DNA of 64,000 nucleotides, from assembly GCA_017455205.1 (NCBI GenBank), contig JAFTBM010000018.1:1-64000 (forward strand). Direction: 5' to 3'. Below the pieces are notes generated by a model that was not told where the DNA came from, ran no database searches, and saw only the letters and a program-made list of their open reading frames with translations. The position numbers were made by a program, and so were the translations under genes. This DNA is from Bacteroidales bacterium. GTDB taxonomy: Bacteria; Bacteroidota; Bacteroidia; Bacteroidales; P3. This document shows positions 1-7,565 of this stretch, piece by piece; the first letter of the stretch is position 1, and each line of letters opens with the position of its first letter.

Positions 1-19
1 CCCCCCCCCCCCCCCCCCC
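1..19. repeat. poly-C tract (C19 or longer) inside the acyltransferase gene
   Basis: Positions 1-19 are all C and the run touches the window edge, so the true length may be greater. It is poly-G on the coding strand of the acyltransferase gene. Such runs slip during replication, and this may also be why an assembly ends here. Confidence 0.9.
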
Positions 20-359
20 ATTCACGCAACACACTCAAAGCCACCAACATATAGATGAAGTAAAGAGGCCATATCCTCAATATGCGCCGCATGTAGAACT
101 TCGGCACGCTGACGCTACCACTCCGCTGCTGCTCGTTCAGCAAGAGGTAGGTAATCAGAAAACCGCTGATGACGAAAAACAGCGTAACGCCAGCATTGGC
201 CAGGGGCAGCGTAAACCCCTCCACGCCCCAGCCGCCAAAATCGGGCTGGAACACGTGTCCCCACATGACCGAGAGGGCCGCAATGGCTCGCAGCCCGTTG
301 AGGCCCGGGAGGTGGATGCTGCTGCCCCCTTGCGGAGTAGTTGTATTAGTTGCATTCAT
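1..359 (-). CDS. acyltransferase-3 family O-acyltransferase (3' part missing)
   Basis: Reading leftward from the ATG at 357-359 gives about 119 residues before the window edge. The start resembles OafA-like membrane acyltransferases (PF01757): GLNGLRAIAALSVMWGH near residues 19-35, then FFVISGFLITYLLLNEQ and an arginine-rich FYMRRILRIWPLYFIYML. In this family the first segment holds the catalytic-type His and the protein O-acylates surface glycans in the inner membrane. It is the last visible gene of the capsule operon, 13 bp after the DUF6266 gene. A run of at least 19 G on the coding strand starts around residue 114, just after the second membrane stretch, so the reading frame beyond it depends on tract length and cannot be judged here. 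Confidence 0.8.
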   Translation of the reverse strand, partial: MNATNTTTPQGGSSIHLPGLNGLRAIAALSVMWGHVFQPDFGGWGVEGFTLPLANAGVTLFFVISGFLITYLLLNEQQRSGSVSVPKFYMRRILRIWPLYFIYMLVALSVLREWGGGGG

Positions 360-372
360 AGCCTTTGGTTTG

Positions 373-999
373 TCAGACAAGAGTTCCTATAAAGACCGAG
401 GGCGAGGCTTCGCAGTCGCCATCCCAAGCAAAGCCGTAGAGCTGCACCTGCTGGCCGCTCCAGTGGCTGGGCAGGGGGATCTCCACCTGGCTAGCCCTGC
501 GCTCCACGGGCTGCGAGAGCTGCCCCTCTTCCAGCCCTGCTGCGTAGGCAAAGAGTAGGACGTAGTCGTCCATGCTGCCTGCTCTTTCAGCCAACTGGCT
601 GAAGCCTACCTCTACGCTCCGCTCGCCCACCCTCGCGGGAGCGGCGAACTGCACGCCTGCCAAGTTGCCCTCGGCAAGCCGAAGCCGCGCATAGTCAATC
701 CGCACCTCTGCTCCTTCCACACTGATGCACTGACGGTTGTAGCGCACGAAGAGGTTGATTTCCTCCACTCCCTCGGCTCGCGCCTCTCCGCGCAGGCCAA
801 TCTCTGCTGCCCGCCGCATCAGCCCCCAAAGGTGCGCTGTGGCTCCAAACACCGAGCGTCCGCGCTGCTGCCGCTCGGTGCGTGGGTTGCTCGGCGCTAC
901 CCGTCCGCGCATGCAATTGCGCCCTTTCCAATCGTAGCCCACCACTGGGCCAACCGTGCCGTTAAATGCACCGACAATTCCGTAATTCGATTTTGCCAT
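373..999 (-). CDS. DUF6266 family protein
   Basis: The 208-residue product has the N-terminal pattern of the Bacteroidota family DUF6266: GIVGAFNGTVGPVVGYDWKG at residues 8-27, followed by a basic stretch with PRTERQQRGRSVF. The remainder is predicted beta-rich with no catalytic motif I can recognise. There is no signal peptide. Function is unknown. It lies between the HicAB pair and the acyltransferase and is on the capsule strand, but a gap of about 480 bp with repeats separates it from HicA, so it may have its own promoter. Confidence 0.75.
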   Translation of the reverse strand: MAKSNYGIVGAFNGTVGPVVGYDWKGRNCMRGRVAPSNPRTERQQRGRSVFGATAHLWGLMRRAAEIGLRGEARAEGVEEINLFVRYNRQCISVEGAEVRIDYARLRLAEGNLAGVQFAAPARVGERSVEVGFSQLAERAGSMDDYVLLFAYAAGLEEGQLSQPVERRASQVEIPLPSHWSGQQVQLYGFAWDGDCEASPSVFIGTLV

Positions 1000-1152
1000 T
1001 GTTGGTAATGGTTTTATTGGTTAACAATGGCAATATACGGTCTAAAACAGCGAAGCCCCAAAAATGTCGGCGATTGTCGCAAAAAAACTTTTCGCACCCT
1101 CCTGCCACCCTCCCTGCACCACCCCCGTTTTCGACCCGTATGCTCCCCGCCC

Positions 1153-1275
1153 GGATACGGACTTGATACGGAGCGGATACGGAGTGGATACGGAGCGGAT
1201 ACGGAGCGGGTGGGTAGTGGGCAACGCCTCCGAGCGTTGCAAATGCGGGAAGTTGAGAATTGAGAATTGAAAGTT
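1153..1275. repeat. class A intergenic element (11-nt periodic repeat plus TTGAGAA repeats)
   Basis: Positions 1153-1213 hold a 61-bp block made of five units of the 11-mer GATACGGAGCG. The same 61-bp block recurs at 18746-18806 and 32875-32935. It is followed by the dyad CAACGCCTCCGAGCGTTG at 1222-1239 and by short TTGAGAA/TTGAAAG repeats to 1275. The rest of the 1000-1478 gap shows no gene I would accept; short open frames here run through the repeats. Confidence 0.85.
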
Positions 1276-1448
1276 GAGAAGTGCAACCCCTCGGTTTCCC
1301 CTCCGCACTGAACTGAGGAATATCAAGGTTTCCTCCGTCAGCTCCGCACAGCCCGTTGCCATGCGGAAGGTGTTCCTCAATGGTTGAATGTGTATAGGAA
1401 AAAAGGAGGGCTGGAAAATATTTTATAGATTTGTAACCAAATATTAGT

Positions 1449-1456
1449 TATCTTTG
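1449..1456 (+). promoter_or_regulatory. -7 box of the hicAB promoter
   Basis: TATCTTTG matches the Bacteroidota -7 consensus TAnnTTTG and lies 22 bp before the hicA start. The best TTG upstream (1431-1433) is only 15 bp away, so the -33 element is uncertain. TAAC and GTTA flank the interval and could be a small operator, but that is inference. Confidence 0.5.
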
Positions 1457-1478
1457 CATTGTTATAGCCTACTGCAGC

Positions 1479-1739
1479 ATGAGCAGTAAAGATAAACTGA
1501 TAGAGCGATTTAGGAAGCTTCCTGCAGACTTTACCTTTGACGAGATGCGTCGGATGCTGCAGGGCATGGGGTATGAAGAGTGCCAAAAAGGACTCACTTC
1601 GGGGTCGCGTGTGATGTTCAAAAACAGCGAACATCGGCCTATTATGCTTCATAGGCCGCATCCTGGCAATGTGGTCAAGAGGTATGCGATGAAGCAGGTG
1701 CTTGATGAACTGATAGAAGTTGGACTTATAAAGGATTAG
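1479..1739 (+). CDS. hicA: HicA-like toxin
   Basis: An 86-residue protein of the HicA/YcfA family, small RNA-cleaving toxins with a dsRNA-binding-like fold. It has the Bacteroidota form: a basic helical N-terminus, then SGSRVMFKN and HRPHPGNVVKRYAMKQVLDEL near residues 41-80. Canonical HicA proteins have the catalytic His just after the GS turn; here that position reads GSRV with no His, while the downstream HRPHP histidines remain. It is followed directly by a HicB-like gene, the usual toxin-antitoxin order. It runs against the capsule strand and has its own -7 box. The family call is firm; toxicity is not shown by sequence. Confidence 0.8.
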   Translation: MSSKDKLIERFRKLPADFTFDEMRRMLQGMGYEECQKGLTSGSRVMFKNSEHRPIMLHRPHPGNVVKRYAMKQVLDELIEVGLIKD

Positions 1740-1743
1740 CGTG

Positions 1744-2085
1744 ATGAATACGATTAGCTACAAGGGTTTTTTCGGGACGGTGGCGTTCAGCGAGGAAGAT
1801 GGTGTATTTTTCGGGAAGATAGAGGGCATCAATGGTCTGGTGAATTTCGAAGGCGAGAGCGTCAAGGAACTGACCGAGGCGTTTCACGAGGCAGTGGATG
1901 ATTATCTGTCTTATTGCGAGTCGGAGGGTATTGCCCCTGAGCGGAGCTACACTGGTGTGCTGAATGTACGCCTTTCGCCTGCAGTCCATCGCCGTGCTGC
2001 CTTGCAGGCACGGCGGTCGGGTGTATCGCTCAATGCTTTCATCCGCGATGCCGTGGAGCAGAAGGTGGCGCATGCCTCCATGTGA
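1744..2085 (+). CDS. hicB: HicB-like antitoxin
   Basis: About 113 residues: an N-terminal HicB_like partial RNase-H fold (YKGFFGTVAFSEEDGVFFGK, then EGESVKELTEAFHEAVDDYL) and a C-terminal ribbon-helix-helix-like DNA-binding part (LNVRLSPAVHRRAALQ, GVSLNAFIRDAVEQ). Such proteins bind HicA and repress the operon. The ATG at 1744 starts a few bases after the hicA stop; a GTG at 1741 is in the same frame. The C-terminus is followed by a pair of palindromes that could end transcription. Confidence 0.85.
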   Translation: MNTISYKGFFGTVAFSEEDGVFFGKIEGINGLVNFEGESVKELTEAFHEAVDDYLSYCESEGIAPERSYTGVLNVRLSPAVHRRAALQARRSGVSLNAFIRDAVEQKVAHASM

Positions 2086-2116
2086 GGCGGATTTCCGTCA
2101 ATTATTAGTAATGGTT

Positions 2117-2178
2117 GGTGAAGTTGGAAACTTCACCTCCTTGTGGGGATGTTGGTTGGTGAAGTTGGAAACTTCACC
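2117..2178. repeat. two copies of a GGTGAAGTT palindrome, 41 bp apart
   Basis: GGTGAAGTT-gga-AACTTCACC occurs at 2117-2137 and again at 2158-2178, each a 9-bp stem with a 3-nt loop. Both copies lie between the convergent hicB and DUF6625 genes. They are inside or across the 3' end of the DUF6625 frame, where they add a tail containing EVKFPTSPTN and supply its stop. They may act as a two-way terminator or be mobile REP-like units. Confidence 0.8.
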
Positions 2179-3119
2179 TCCTTGGAGGATTGCCAGGGGA
2201 GGATGCCGTCGGGGCTGATGAGGAGGTCGGTGGTGTGGGCGGGTGGTGTGGCTTGCTGCGGTGTCCATATAGTTTTCAAGAAGACGAAGTGCAGGTAGGG
2301 CAGTGCCTCGCCAGTGGCGAGGTCGGTGATATGGCCATCGGCGTAGCGGTAGGAGGCTCCGCCTGCGGGCACAAAGTTGGGGGTTACATAGGGCGAGGTG
2401 TACATCTCTTTGAGGTAGATGCCGCGGCGCCGTAGGCCACACAGGGCGTTGATCCATTGGCAGAATTTGCCATACGACCTGAATTCGTTGCGGAAGTGGG
2501 AGGCATAGCGGAGGTAGAGGTGCCGATGCACTTTCCACAGGAGGCGGGCTTGGGGGTAGAAGAGGAGGGTGAAGGCCATCTCGTCGAGGGCATAGTTTTG
2601 CTGCGAGCAGAGGCGTTCTTTCCAGTGGGGCAACCGCAGCGCGGCGGTGTTGAGCGACGGCTTGTTGCGCAGCAGGCATAGGTGGCCGCTGAAGCGGTCG
2701 TCGTGGGTGGAGAAGATGTCGTAGCGGTGCAAAAGGTCGTCGGTGTAGAATGCCTTTAAGTCGCCCCACACGAGGTCGAGGTCGGCAAAGCCCCAGAAGT
2801 CGTAGTTTCCTTCCCGCAGCAGGTCGCTGTGCACTATGGCATAGAAGGGTCTGAGGTCGCAGAGCTTATAGGGTCGTTCGGGCTGGAAGTCGATGCCCAG
2901 GCGGTCGCTGACCAAGCGGCAGTAGTCGGCAAAGCTGATGGGGTGGAAGTGGAGGTTAGAGGATTGATGCAGTGATAGTTGTGGGGGGGGGGCAATGGGT
3001 TGTAAATCAGTGAAATAGTGGAAGTCTACCCCTTGTTGCTGCGTGCAGGAGGCGAAGTAGAGTTCGGCCCAAGCGGGCCATTGCCCGAAGTAGGGGATAA
3101 AGAGGGCGATACGGTTCAT
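2133..3119 (-). CDS. DUF6625 family, glycosyltransferase-like capsule protein
   Basis: A 328-residue soluble protein starting MNRIALFIPYFGQWPAW, the start typical of DUF6625 proteins found in polysaccharide loci. A DxD-like segment WGFADLDLVWGDLK near residue 115 and PYKLCDLRPFYA before it resemble sugar-nucleotide binding regions of GT-A enzymes, so a glycosyltransferase role is likely but unproven. A C10 run on the coding strand (2983-2992 on the plus strand) encodes PPP near residue 45 and keeps the frame open, so this copy is in the ON register. The last ~15 residues come from the palindromic repeats at 2117-2178. Confidence 0.7.
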   Translation of the reverse strand: MNRIALFIPYFGQWPAWAELYFASCTQQQGVDFHYFTDLQPIAPPPQLSLHQSSNLHFHPISFADYCRLVSDRLGIDFQPERPYKLCDLRPFYAIVHSDLLREGNYDFWGFADLDLVWGDLKAFYTDDLLHRYDIFSTHDDRFSGHLCLLRNKPSLNTAALRLPHWKERLCSQQNYALDEMAFTLLFYPQARLLWKVHRHLYLRYASHFRNEFRSYGKFCQWINALCGLRRRGIYLKEMYTSPYVTPNFVPAGGASYRYADGHITDLATGEALPYLHFVFLKTIWTPQQATPPAHTTDLLISPDGILPWQSSKEVKFPTSPTNIPTRR

Positions 3120-3144
3120 TGGGAATTGAAAATTGGGATGGGGG

Positions 3145-3252
3145 TTATTTGTAGAGGTGAGGGGCGTAGCGAAGGAGGAGATAGTTGAGGCGGTGGCGCA
3201 GGCGGGTGGTGCGTTGCTGCAGGGTGGTATGATGGTGGAGAAAGTCGTTGCT
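3145..3252 (-). pseudogene. C-terminal remnant of a glycosyltransferase
   Basis: Directly after the ATPase stop codon and in the same frame, 35 codons encode a tail ending in RLRHRLNYLLLRYAPHLYK. The neighbouring GT2 at 4481-5404 ends in RLRHRLNYLLLRYIKYLYSS. The DNA of 3166-3204 and 4505-4543 is almost identical over 39 bp. The simplest reading is that this is the end of a related glycosyltransferase whose body was lost when the ATPase gene arrived, or a duplicate made at insertion. Confidence 0.7.
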
Positions 3253-4374
3253 TTATAGTTTTTTCCTCAACCACATCTCCAAAAACTTGTCGTACACTTG
3301 GTATACTCCTTTGCTCATGGTCAGGAGCCCTTTGTCAATAAGGGCAGGCAAGGCCGATTTGACCGAATTTGGAGAGATAAGGCCATGCTTTTTGGTGAAT
3401 TTTCCTGACGTCAGGTTTACCGATTTTCCCTCTTTTGCTATAGCTTGTAGTACTCTGTACTGCTTCTCTGGTAGCTGGTATATCAAGTCTTCGTATATAG
3501 GGCTTGAGTTACCGACGATTTCTTCTATGGCAGGCTCGATGTCTTCTGCTTCGCATGTTGCTCCGACCGCCGTTTGGTCGAATAGTTCATTCATGACGCG
3601 TTGGAGGTAGTATGTTATGCCGTCAAACTGCTGATACAATTGCTCAACGGTGTGGTCGTTCAGGTGCTTCCCATTGTGCTCAAAGTGGTGTTTGCAGAAC
3701 TCGGTGTATTTTGCCAGAGGTAGTGGCTGCAGTGCGTAGATTGTTACGCTTTGGTAGAAGGGGCGTGCAGGAGACGTGAATATTGACCCCATCAAGTGTT
3801 GGCGCGATCCAGAAAAGACGAAATTGGCATTGGAGCAATACTGCACGTGGGTTCTTATTTCGGCCTCAATGTTCACGTCGCCATAGTGTGTGATTTGTTG
3901 GAACTCGTCAATCACTATAAGGCATGGCTTTTCCGACTGGTTGATGTATGCAAATATTTCGTCCAACGTGGTTGAAGGAGAATTGATGTCGCCCACGCTT
4001 ATCGTCCACAATGGCATTCCGTTGGCATCAAAACTTATTCCTGCCCGAACGGATGCCAAGATGGAGATAAACTTCTCCCAATACTTGCGGCCTTTTGGTT
4101 TCAGTCCTTCAAGGATGACGCTGCCCAGGCGTCCGACAAACTCGGCGACTGATTTTGTTGAGTAGATGTCTACTATAAAGGTGTTGTAGTGTTCTTTTAT
4201 CTTTGGCTGGGAAAAGCAATGCCTCATGAGGTCGGTCTTGCCGTAGCGGCGAGGAGAAATCAGGGCTATGTTGTTTCCGTTAAGCAATAGTGAGATAATG
4301 TCGTGAGTCTCTTTCTCCCGGTCGCAGAAGTATTCCGCACTGACATAGCCACTTGTAATAAAGGGGTTTCTCAT
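3253..4374 (-). CDS. AAA ATPase, archaeal-type ATPase_2 (COG1672-like)
   Basis: A 373-residue P-loop protein. Walker A is SPRRYGKTDL around residues 40-49 and Walker B CLIVIDEFQQ at 151-160, followed by FSGSRQHLM, which fits sensor-1. A helical lid comes next, and the C-terminal ~70 residues look like a winged helix (VLQAIAKEG..KKHGLISPNSVKSALPALIDKGLL). These are the marks of ATPase_2 proteins (PF01637), common accessory genes of unknown job in Bacteroidota and archaea. It has its own promoter with an overlapping dyad and is bracketed by a 39-bp duplicated glycosyltransferase end, so it looks like an insert in the capsule operon and not a sugar gene. Confidence 0.8.
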   Translation of the reverse strand: MRNPFITSGYVSAEYFCDREKETHDIISLLLNGNNIALISPRRYGKTDLMRHCFSQPKIKEHYNTFIVDIYSTKSVAEFVGRLGSVILEGLKPKGRKYWEKFISILASVRAGISFDANGMPLWTISVGDINSPSTTLDEIFAYINQSEKPCLIVIDEFQQITHYGDVNIEAEIRTHVQYCSNANFVFSGSRQHLMGSIFTSPARPFYQSVTIYALQPLPLAKYTEFCKHHFEHNGKHLNDHTVEQLYQQFDGITYYLQRVMNELFDQTAVGATCEAEDIEPAIEEIVGNSSPIYEDLIYQLPEKQYRVLQAIAKEGKSVNLTSGKFTKKHGLISPNSVKSALPALIDKGLLTMSKGVYQVYDKFLEMWLRKKL

Positions 4375-4399
4375 GCTATTTGATAATTTTGTCTCCGAG

Positions 4400-4429
4400 C
4401 AAAGTTACACTTTTTCCATGAAATGGAAA
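4400..4429 (-). promoter_or_regulatory. promoter and operator-like dyad of the ATPase gene
   Basis: On the minus strand TAACTTTG (4400-4407) is a good -7 box 26 bp before the ATPase start. Where the -33 element should be lies the dyad TTTCCAT-gaa-ATGGAAA (4413-4429), and a further ATGGAAAAA half-site follows at about 4436. A repressor site is inferred, since the dyad overlaps the promoter. Confidence 0.6.
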
Positions 4430-4480
4430 TCATAAAATGGAAAAAGCCGATTGCCTGCTCCCCCACAATCTGCATGTCGA

Positions 4481-5404
4481 TTAAGATGAATAGAGATATT
4501 TGATGTAGCGAAGGAGGAGATAGTTGAGGCGGTGTCGCAGGCGGTTGCGGCTGACGGTGCGGTAGAGCGGCCAATCCACCAGTGGGCGGAGGGTGCGACG
4601 CTCGGCGCGGGTGGCTCCCGAGAAGGCCATTTGGTAGTGCTGGGTCAGGAGGCGGTAGACTATGCTGCGGTCGATGCTAGGCTTGCTGGTGAAGAAGGCG
4701 GAGAGCTCGTTGGCGATGAGGAGCGTGGATTGGCGGCTACGGAGGGAGCGGGCGGAGGTGATGCTGCCGGGGCGGAGGCGGTAGTTGTAGAGGGCGTCGG
4801 GGATGACTTTGACGCGCTGGGCGTGGTAGCAGACTTGGGGGGTGAAGAGGTTGTCCTCGTGGAGGATGCCTTCGCGGAAACGCAGGTGGTGGTTTTCGAG
4901 GAAGGCTCGACGGTAGCAACGGAGGACGACGCAGACGAAGGCGAAGTCGCGTGGGAGGAGTGCACAGGCGTGGTAGTAGTCCATGCCTGTGGCGTAGGTG
5001 GCTGGGGTGAGGGGGTCGGAGGGGTGGTAGGCACCAGTGGCATCGTCGAAGCGTCGCCCCGAGAAGCAGAGCAGGTCTTCGCCGCCGAGGTGGCTATTGA
5101 GCACTTGGAGGGTGTCGGGTTGCAGGTAGTCGTCGCTATCGAGGAAGAGGATATATTCGCCGCAGGCGTGGTCGAGTCCCGTATTGCGTGCAGCAGAGAG
5201 GCCACCGTTGGGGCGGTGGATGGCCTTGATGTGGGGGTCGCGGGTGGCATAGCTGTCGGCGAGGACACCGCTGCCGTCGGTGGAGCCATCATCAACGCAT
5301 ATAGCCTCGAAGTCGGTATAGGTTTGGCCGAGCAGGCTATCGAGACACTGGGTCAGCCAGGGCTCGACATTGTAGACTGGGACGATGATTGAGAAGCGGG
5401 GCAT
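4481..5404 (-). CDS. family 2 glycosyltransferase
   Basis: About 307 residues. MPRFSIIVPVYNVEPWLTQC opens a GT-A fold, CVDDGSTDGS and NGGLSAARNTGLDHACGEYILFLDSDDYL give the nucleotide-sugar site with the DxD-type DSDD. It should act on the cytoplasmic face and add one sugar to the lipid-linked repeat unit. I chose the ATG at 5404 because the frame upstream is Pro/Ser-rich and overlaps the previous gene. No nucleotide tract affects it. Donor and acceptor cannot be deduced. Confidence 0.85.
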   Translation of the reverse strand: MPRFSIIVPVYNVEPWLTQCLDSLLGQTYTDFEAICVDDGSTDGSGVLADSYATRDPHIKAIHRPNGGLSAARNTGLDHACGEYILFLDSDDYLQPDTLQVLNSHLGGEDLLCFSGRRFDDATGAYHPSDPLTPATYATGMDYYHACALLPRDFAFVCVVLRCYRRAFLENHHLRFREGILHEDNLFTPQVCYHAQRVKVIPDALYNYRLRPGSITSARSLRSRQSTLLIANELSAFFTSKPSIDRSIVYRLLTQHYQMAFSGATRAERRTLRPLVDWPLYRTVSRNRLRHRLNYLLLRYIKYLYSS

Positions 5405-5447
5405 AGGTTCTTTTTGAGGTGAGGCGGCTGGAGTGCGGGGACGGGGG

Positions 5448-6620
5448 TTAGTAGAGGAAGCCGAAGTGCCAAAGGGGGATGATATTTCGGTAGGCATATT
5501 CGAGGTCGTCCTTGACGATGTATGCATCGGGGATATTCTCCACTTGGCTGCCGCCTTTGCCCTTTCCGCCTATCTCGAAGGTTAGACCATCGACTTCAAA
5601 ATCGGACACTTTGGAGGAGGTGATAAAATGGTTTACCTGTAGCCACGCAAGGAATATGGTTTCTCTGACGGTGCCGATGTTGGGGGATTGTTCGGCCAAG
5701 AGGTAGGCGATGTTGGGATTGTTGAGATAGATTTTATCTATCTTTTCCAGCAGTTTCATTCCTTCGGCCTTTGTCCACAGGGTGTTGATAAGATTGGCTT
5801 TTTCGAGGTAGTTGAAATAGTGGGGGAGGGAGGAGCGCCGAATGTCCAGGTCGCGTTCAAGTTTTGAGAGGTTTGGCTTGAACGGAACGTTTTGAGCCAG
5901 CATATAAAGCAGTTTGCGGAGTTTTTGGACGGAGGCTGTCTCCATTTGGGCAAGGAGAGGGATGTCGTATTCCACGGTCTGCTTGATGATGCCGTCCAGC
6001 CTGAACCTGAAGTCGCCTTCCAAAAAGAAAGGGTAATAGCCTTCCTGCAGGTAGCGGGAGAACCATTGCAGAGGTCGGTAGTCGGGCATAGGGAAGTCCA
6101 CTTTGCCCGATATGACTTCATTCAAAGAATAGCGAGGGAGGGTTAAATTTAGCTTAAGTGCAAGATATTCGCGGAAAGAGAGCCCCGGGAGCGTATATCG
6201 TAAGGCTCGGCGGCTCAAGTCGCCCCCCCCTCGTTCCAGTGCCAACAGGTTAGAGCCAGTGTAGACCACTTTGAGGTTGGGGAATTGGTCGTAGATGTTT
6301 TTAATGTGCCTTGACCAGTCGGGATATTTATGCACTTCGTCGATGTAGAGTGTTTTGCCCCCTTGCTGGTGGAATGTCCGTGCAAGGTCAATCAGGGAGT
6401 GGTCGGCAAAATAAAAGTCGTCGGCCATCACGAATAGCGACTCGTTAGGGTTGTCGTGTAGTTTTATGTGCTGCAATATGAGCGTTGTCTTTCCCACTCC
6501 CCGTGCGCCATGCAGACCTATCAGTCGGGCATTCCATGAAATATCATCGTGGAGATACCTGACGAATGTTGTGTCCGTCCTCTCTAAATATGAGCGATAT
6601 GTATTGATTAGCCCCTCCAT
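5448..6620 (-). CDS. AAA ATPase with DUF4143 domain
   Basis: A 390-residue protein with Walker A GARGVGKT at 38-45, Walker B TLYIDEVHKYPDW near 90-102 and TGSNLLAL as sensor. The C-terminal half (SLPHYFNYLEKANLINTLWTKA, then YLLAEQSPNIGTVRETIFLAWL and FEVDGLTFEIGG) is the DUF4143 region, a degenerate PD-(D/E)XK-like domain. The family is widespread in Bacteroidota with no settled function. It has a good promoter of its own and three 33-bp direct repeats upstream, so it is probably transcribed apart from the capsule. A G8 run encodes ERGGGD and is in frame. Confidence 0.85.
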   Translation of the reverse strand: MEGLINTYRSYLERTDTTFVRYLHDDISWNARLIGLHGARGVGKTTLILQHIKLHDNPNESLFVMADDFYFADHSLIDLARTFHQQGGKTLYIDEVHKYPDWSRHIKNIYDQFPNLKVVYTGSNLLALERGGGDLSRRALRYTLPGLSFREYLALKLNLTLPRYSLNEVISGKVDFPMPDYRPLQWFSRYLQEGYYPFFLEGDFRFRLDGIIKQTVEYDIPLLAQMETASVQKLRKLLYMLAQNVPFKPNLSKLERDLDIRRSSLPHYFNYLEKANLINTLWTKAEGMKLLEKIDKIYLNNPNIAYLLAEQSPNIGTVRETIFLAWLQVNHFITSSKVSDFEVDGLTFEIGGKGKGGSQVENIPDAYIVKDDLEYAYRNIIPLWHFGFLY

Positions 6621-6641
6621 ATTGCTTGTTTATCTTTTTTG

Positions 6642-6754
6642 CAAAGATACGCTTTATTTTTGTTTCGCGCAGTGGAGTGTGCAGTTTTTGGTGATTTTTG
6701 CGCAGTGGAGTGTGCAGTTTTGGTTATTTTCTGTGCAGCAGAGTGTGCAGTTTT
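6642..6754 (-). promoter_or_regulatory. promoter with three 33-bp direct repeats before the DUF4143 ATPase
   Basis: TATCTTTG on the minus strand (6642-6649) is a -7 box about 22 bp before the ATG. Directly upstream are three direct repeats of a 33-bp unit beginning at plus-strand 6667, 6700 and 6733; the core is CAGTGGAGTGTGCAGTTTT, which degrades in the third copy. The last copy overlaps the end of the next glycosyltransferase gene. Their phasing suggests binding sites for a regulator, possibly the ATPase itself. Confidence 0.65.
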
Positions 6755-7557
6755 ATTTTCAGCAGTCGTTTGGCGAGGAGGTGTGTATTGAAGGTGTGGC
6801 TCCGCAGGTTGGCTATTAGGATAGGTAGCAGGCCAGAGGGGAATCGCTCAACTTGCTGGTTGGAGAGAGCGGGTAGGGCGGCACGGAGGTAGGCTTGGCG
6901 CACCTCTTGCTCACGGGGAGAGGGTTTGGCTGTGGCCTGATGGGGATGGATGCGGTAGAGGTAGAGCGGTTGGGGCAGATTGACCAAGCGTAGCCCCGAG
7001 AGGAGGGCGCGAGTCCAAAGCTCGTAGTCTTCGGCAGGTACCCACTGCTGGCGAAAACGGAGACCAAATGCCTCGAAGCGGTCGCGCCGCCATAGGCTGG
7101 AAGCATGAAGGATGGGGGAATGGAAAAGGGCATCAATACGCACCTTCTCGGGATCGGCACTGCGCACCCAGAGGTCTTCGCGGCTGCCGAAGAGCTGCAT
7201 GGCGGTGGAGCAGAGGTCGATGTCGGGGTGGCTATCAAGATAGGCCACTTGGATGGCGAGGCGGTCGGGCAGCGAGAGGTCGTCGCTGTCCATGCGGGCG
7301 ATGTAGCGCCCTCGCGCCATGTCGAGGCCACGGTTGAGGATATTGGCCAACCCCACGTTGTGGTCGCCACGGTAGCGGACGATACGGGGGTCGGAGTAGG
7401 TGTCGAGGATAGTCTCGGCATCGTCGGGTGAGCAGTCGTTGAGTATGATGAGTTCGAAGTCGGCGAAAGTTTGGTTGAGCATACTATCTATCGCTTCGCG
7501 CAGCCATGGCTCGGTGCGGTAGACAGGCATGAGAATAGAAACAAGGGGATTGGGCAT
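6724..7557 (-). CDS. family 2 glycosyltransferase
   Basis: About 277 residues. The start MPNPLVSILMPVYRTEPWLR leads a GT-A domain with LNDCSPDDAETIL, NVGLANILNRGLDMARGRYIARMDSDD (DxD-type MDSDD) and WVPAEDYELWTRAL, which fits the catalytic-base ED motif. It should transfer a sugar to the growing capsule unit. I set the start at the ATG in 7555-7557; upstream sequence in this frame overlaps the HAD gene. A fused, shortened relative of it lies at 10166-10420. Its 3' end carries the outermost 33-bp repeat of the ATPase promoter region. Confidence 0.85.
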   Translation of the reverse strand: MPNPLVSILMPVYRTEPWLREAIDSMLNQTFADFELIILNDCSPDDAETILDTYSDPRIVRYRGDHNVGLANILNRGLDMARGRYIARMDSDDLSLPDRLAIQVAYLDSHPDIDLCSTAMQLFGSREDLWVRSADPEKVRIDALFHSPILHASSLWRRDRFEAFGLRFRQQWVPAEDYELWTRALLSGLRLVNLPQPLYLYRIHPHQATAKPSPREQEVRQAYLRAALPALSNQQVERFPSGLLPILIANLRSHTFNTHLLAKRLLKIKLHTLLHRK

Positions 7558-7565
7558 AGGGGATG

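Noticed and set aside
4532..5392. A 286-codon plus-strand frame
   Set aside because: It is antisense to the GT2 at 4481-5404 and has low-complexity Val/Gly/Glu composition.
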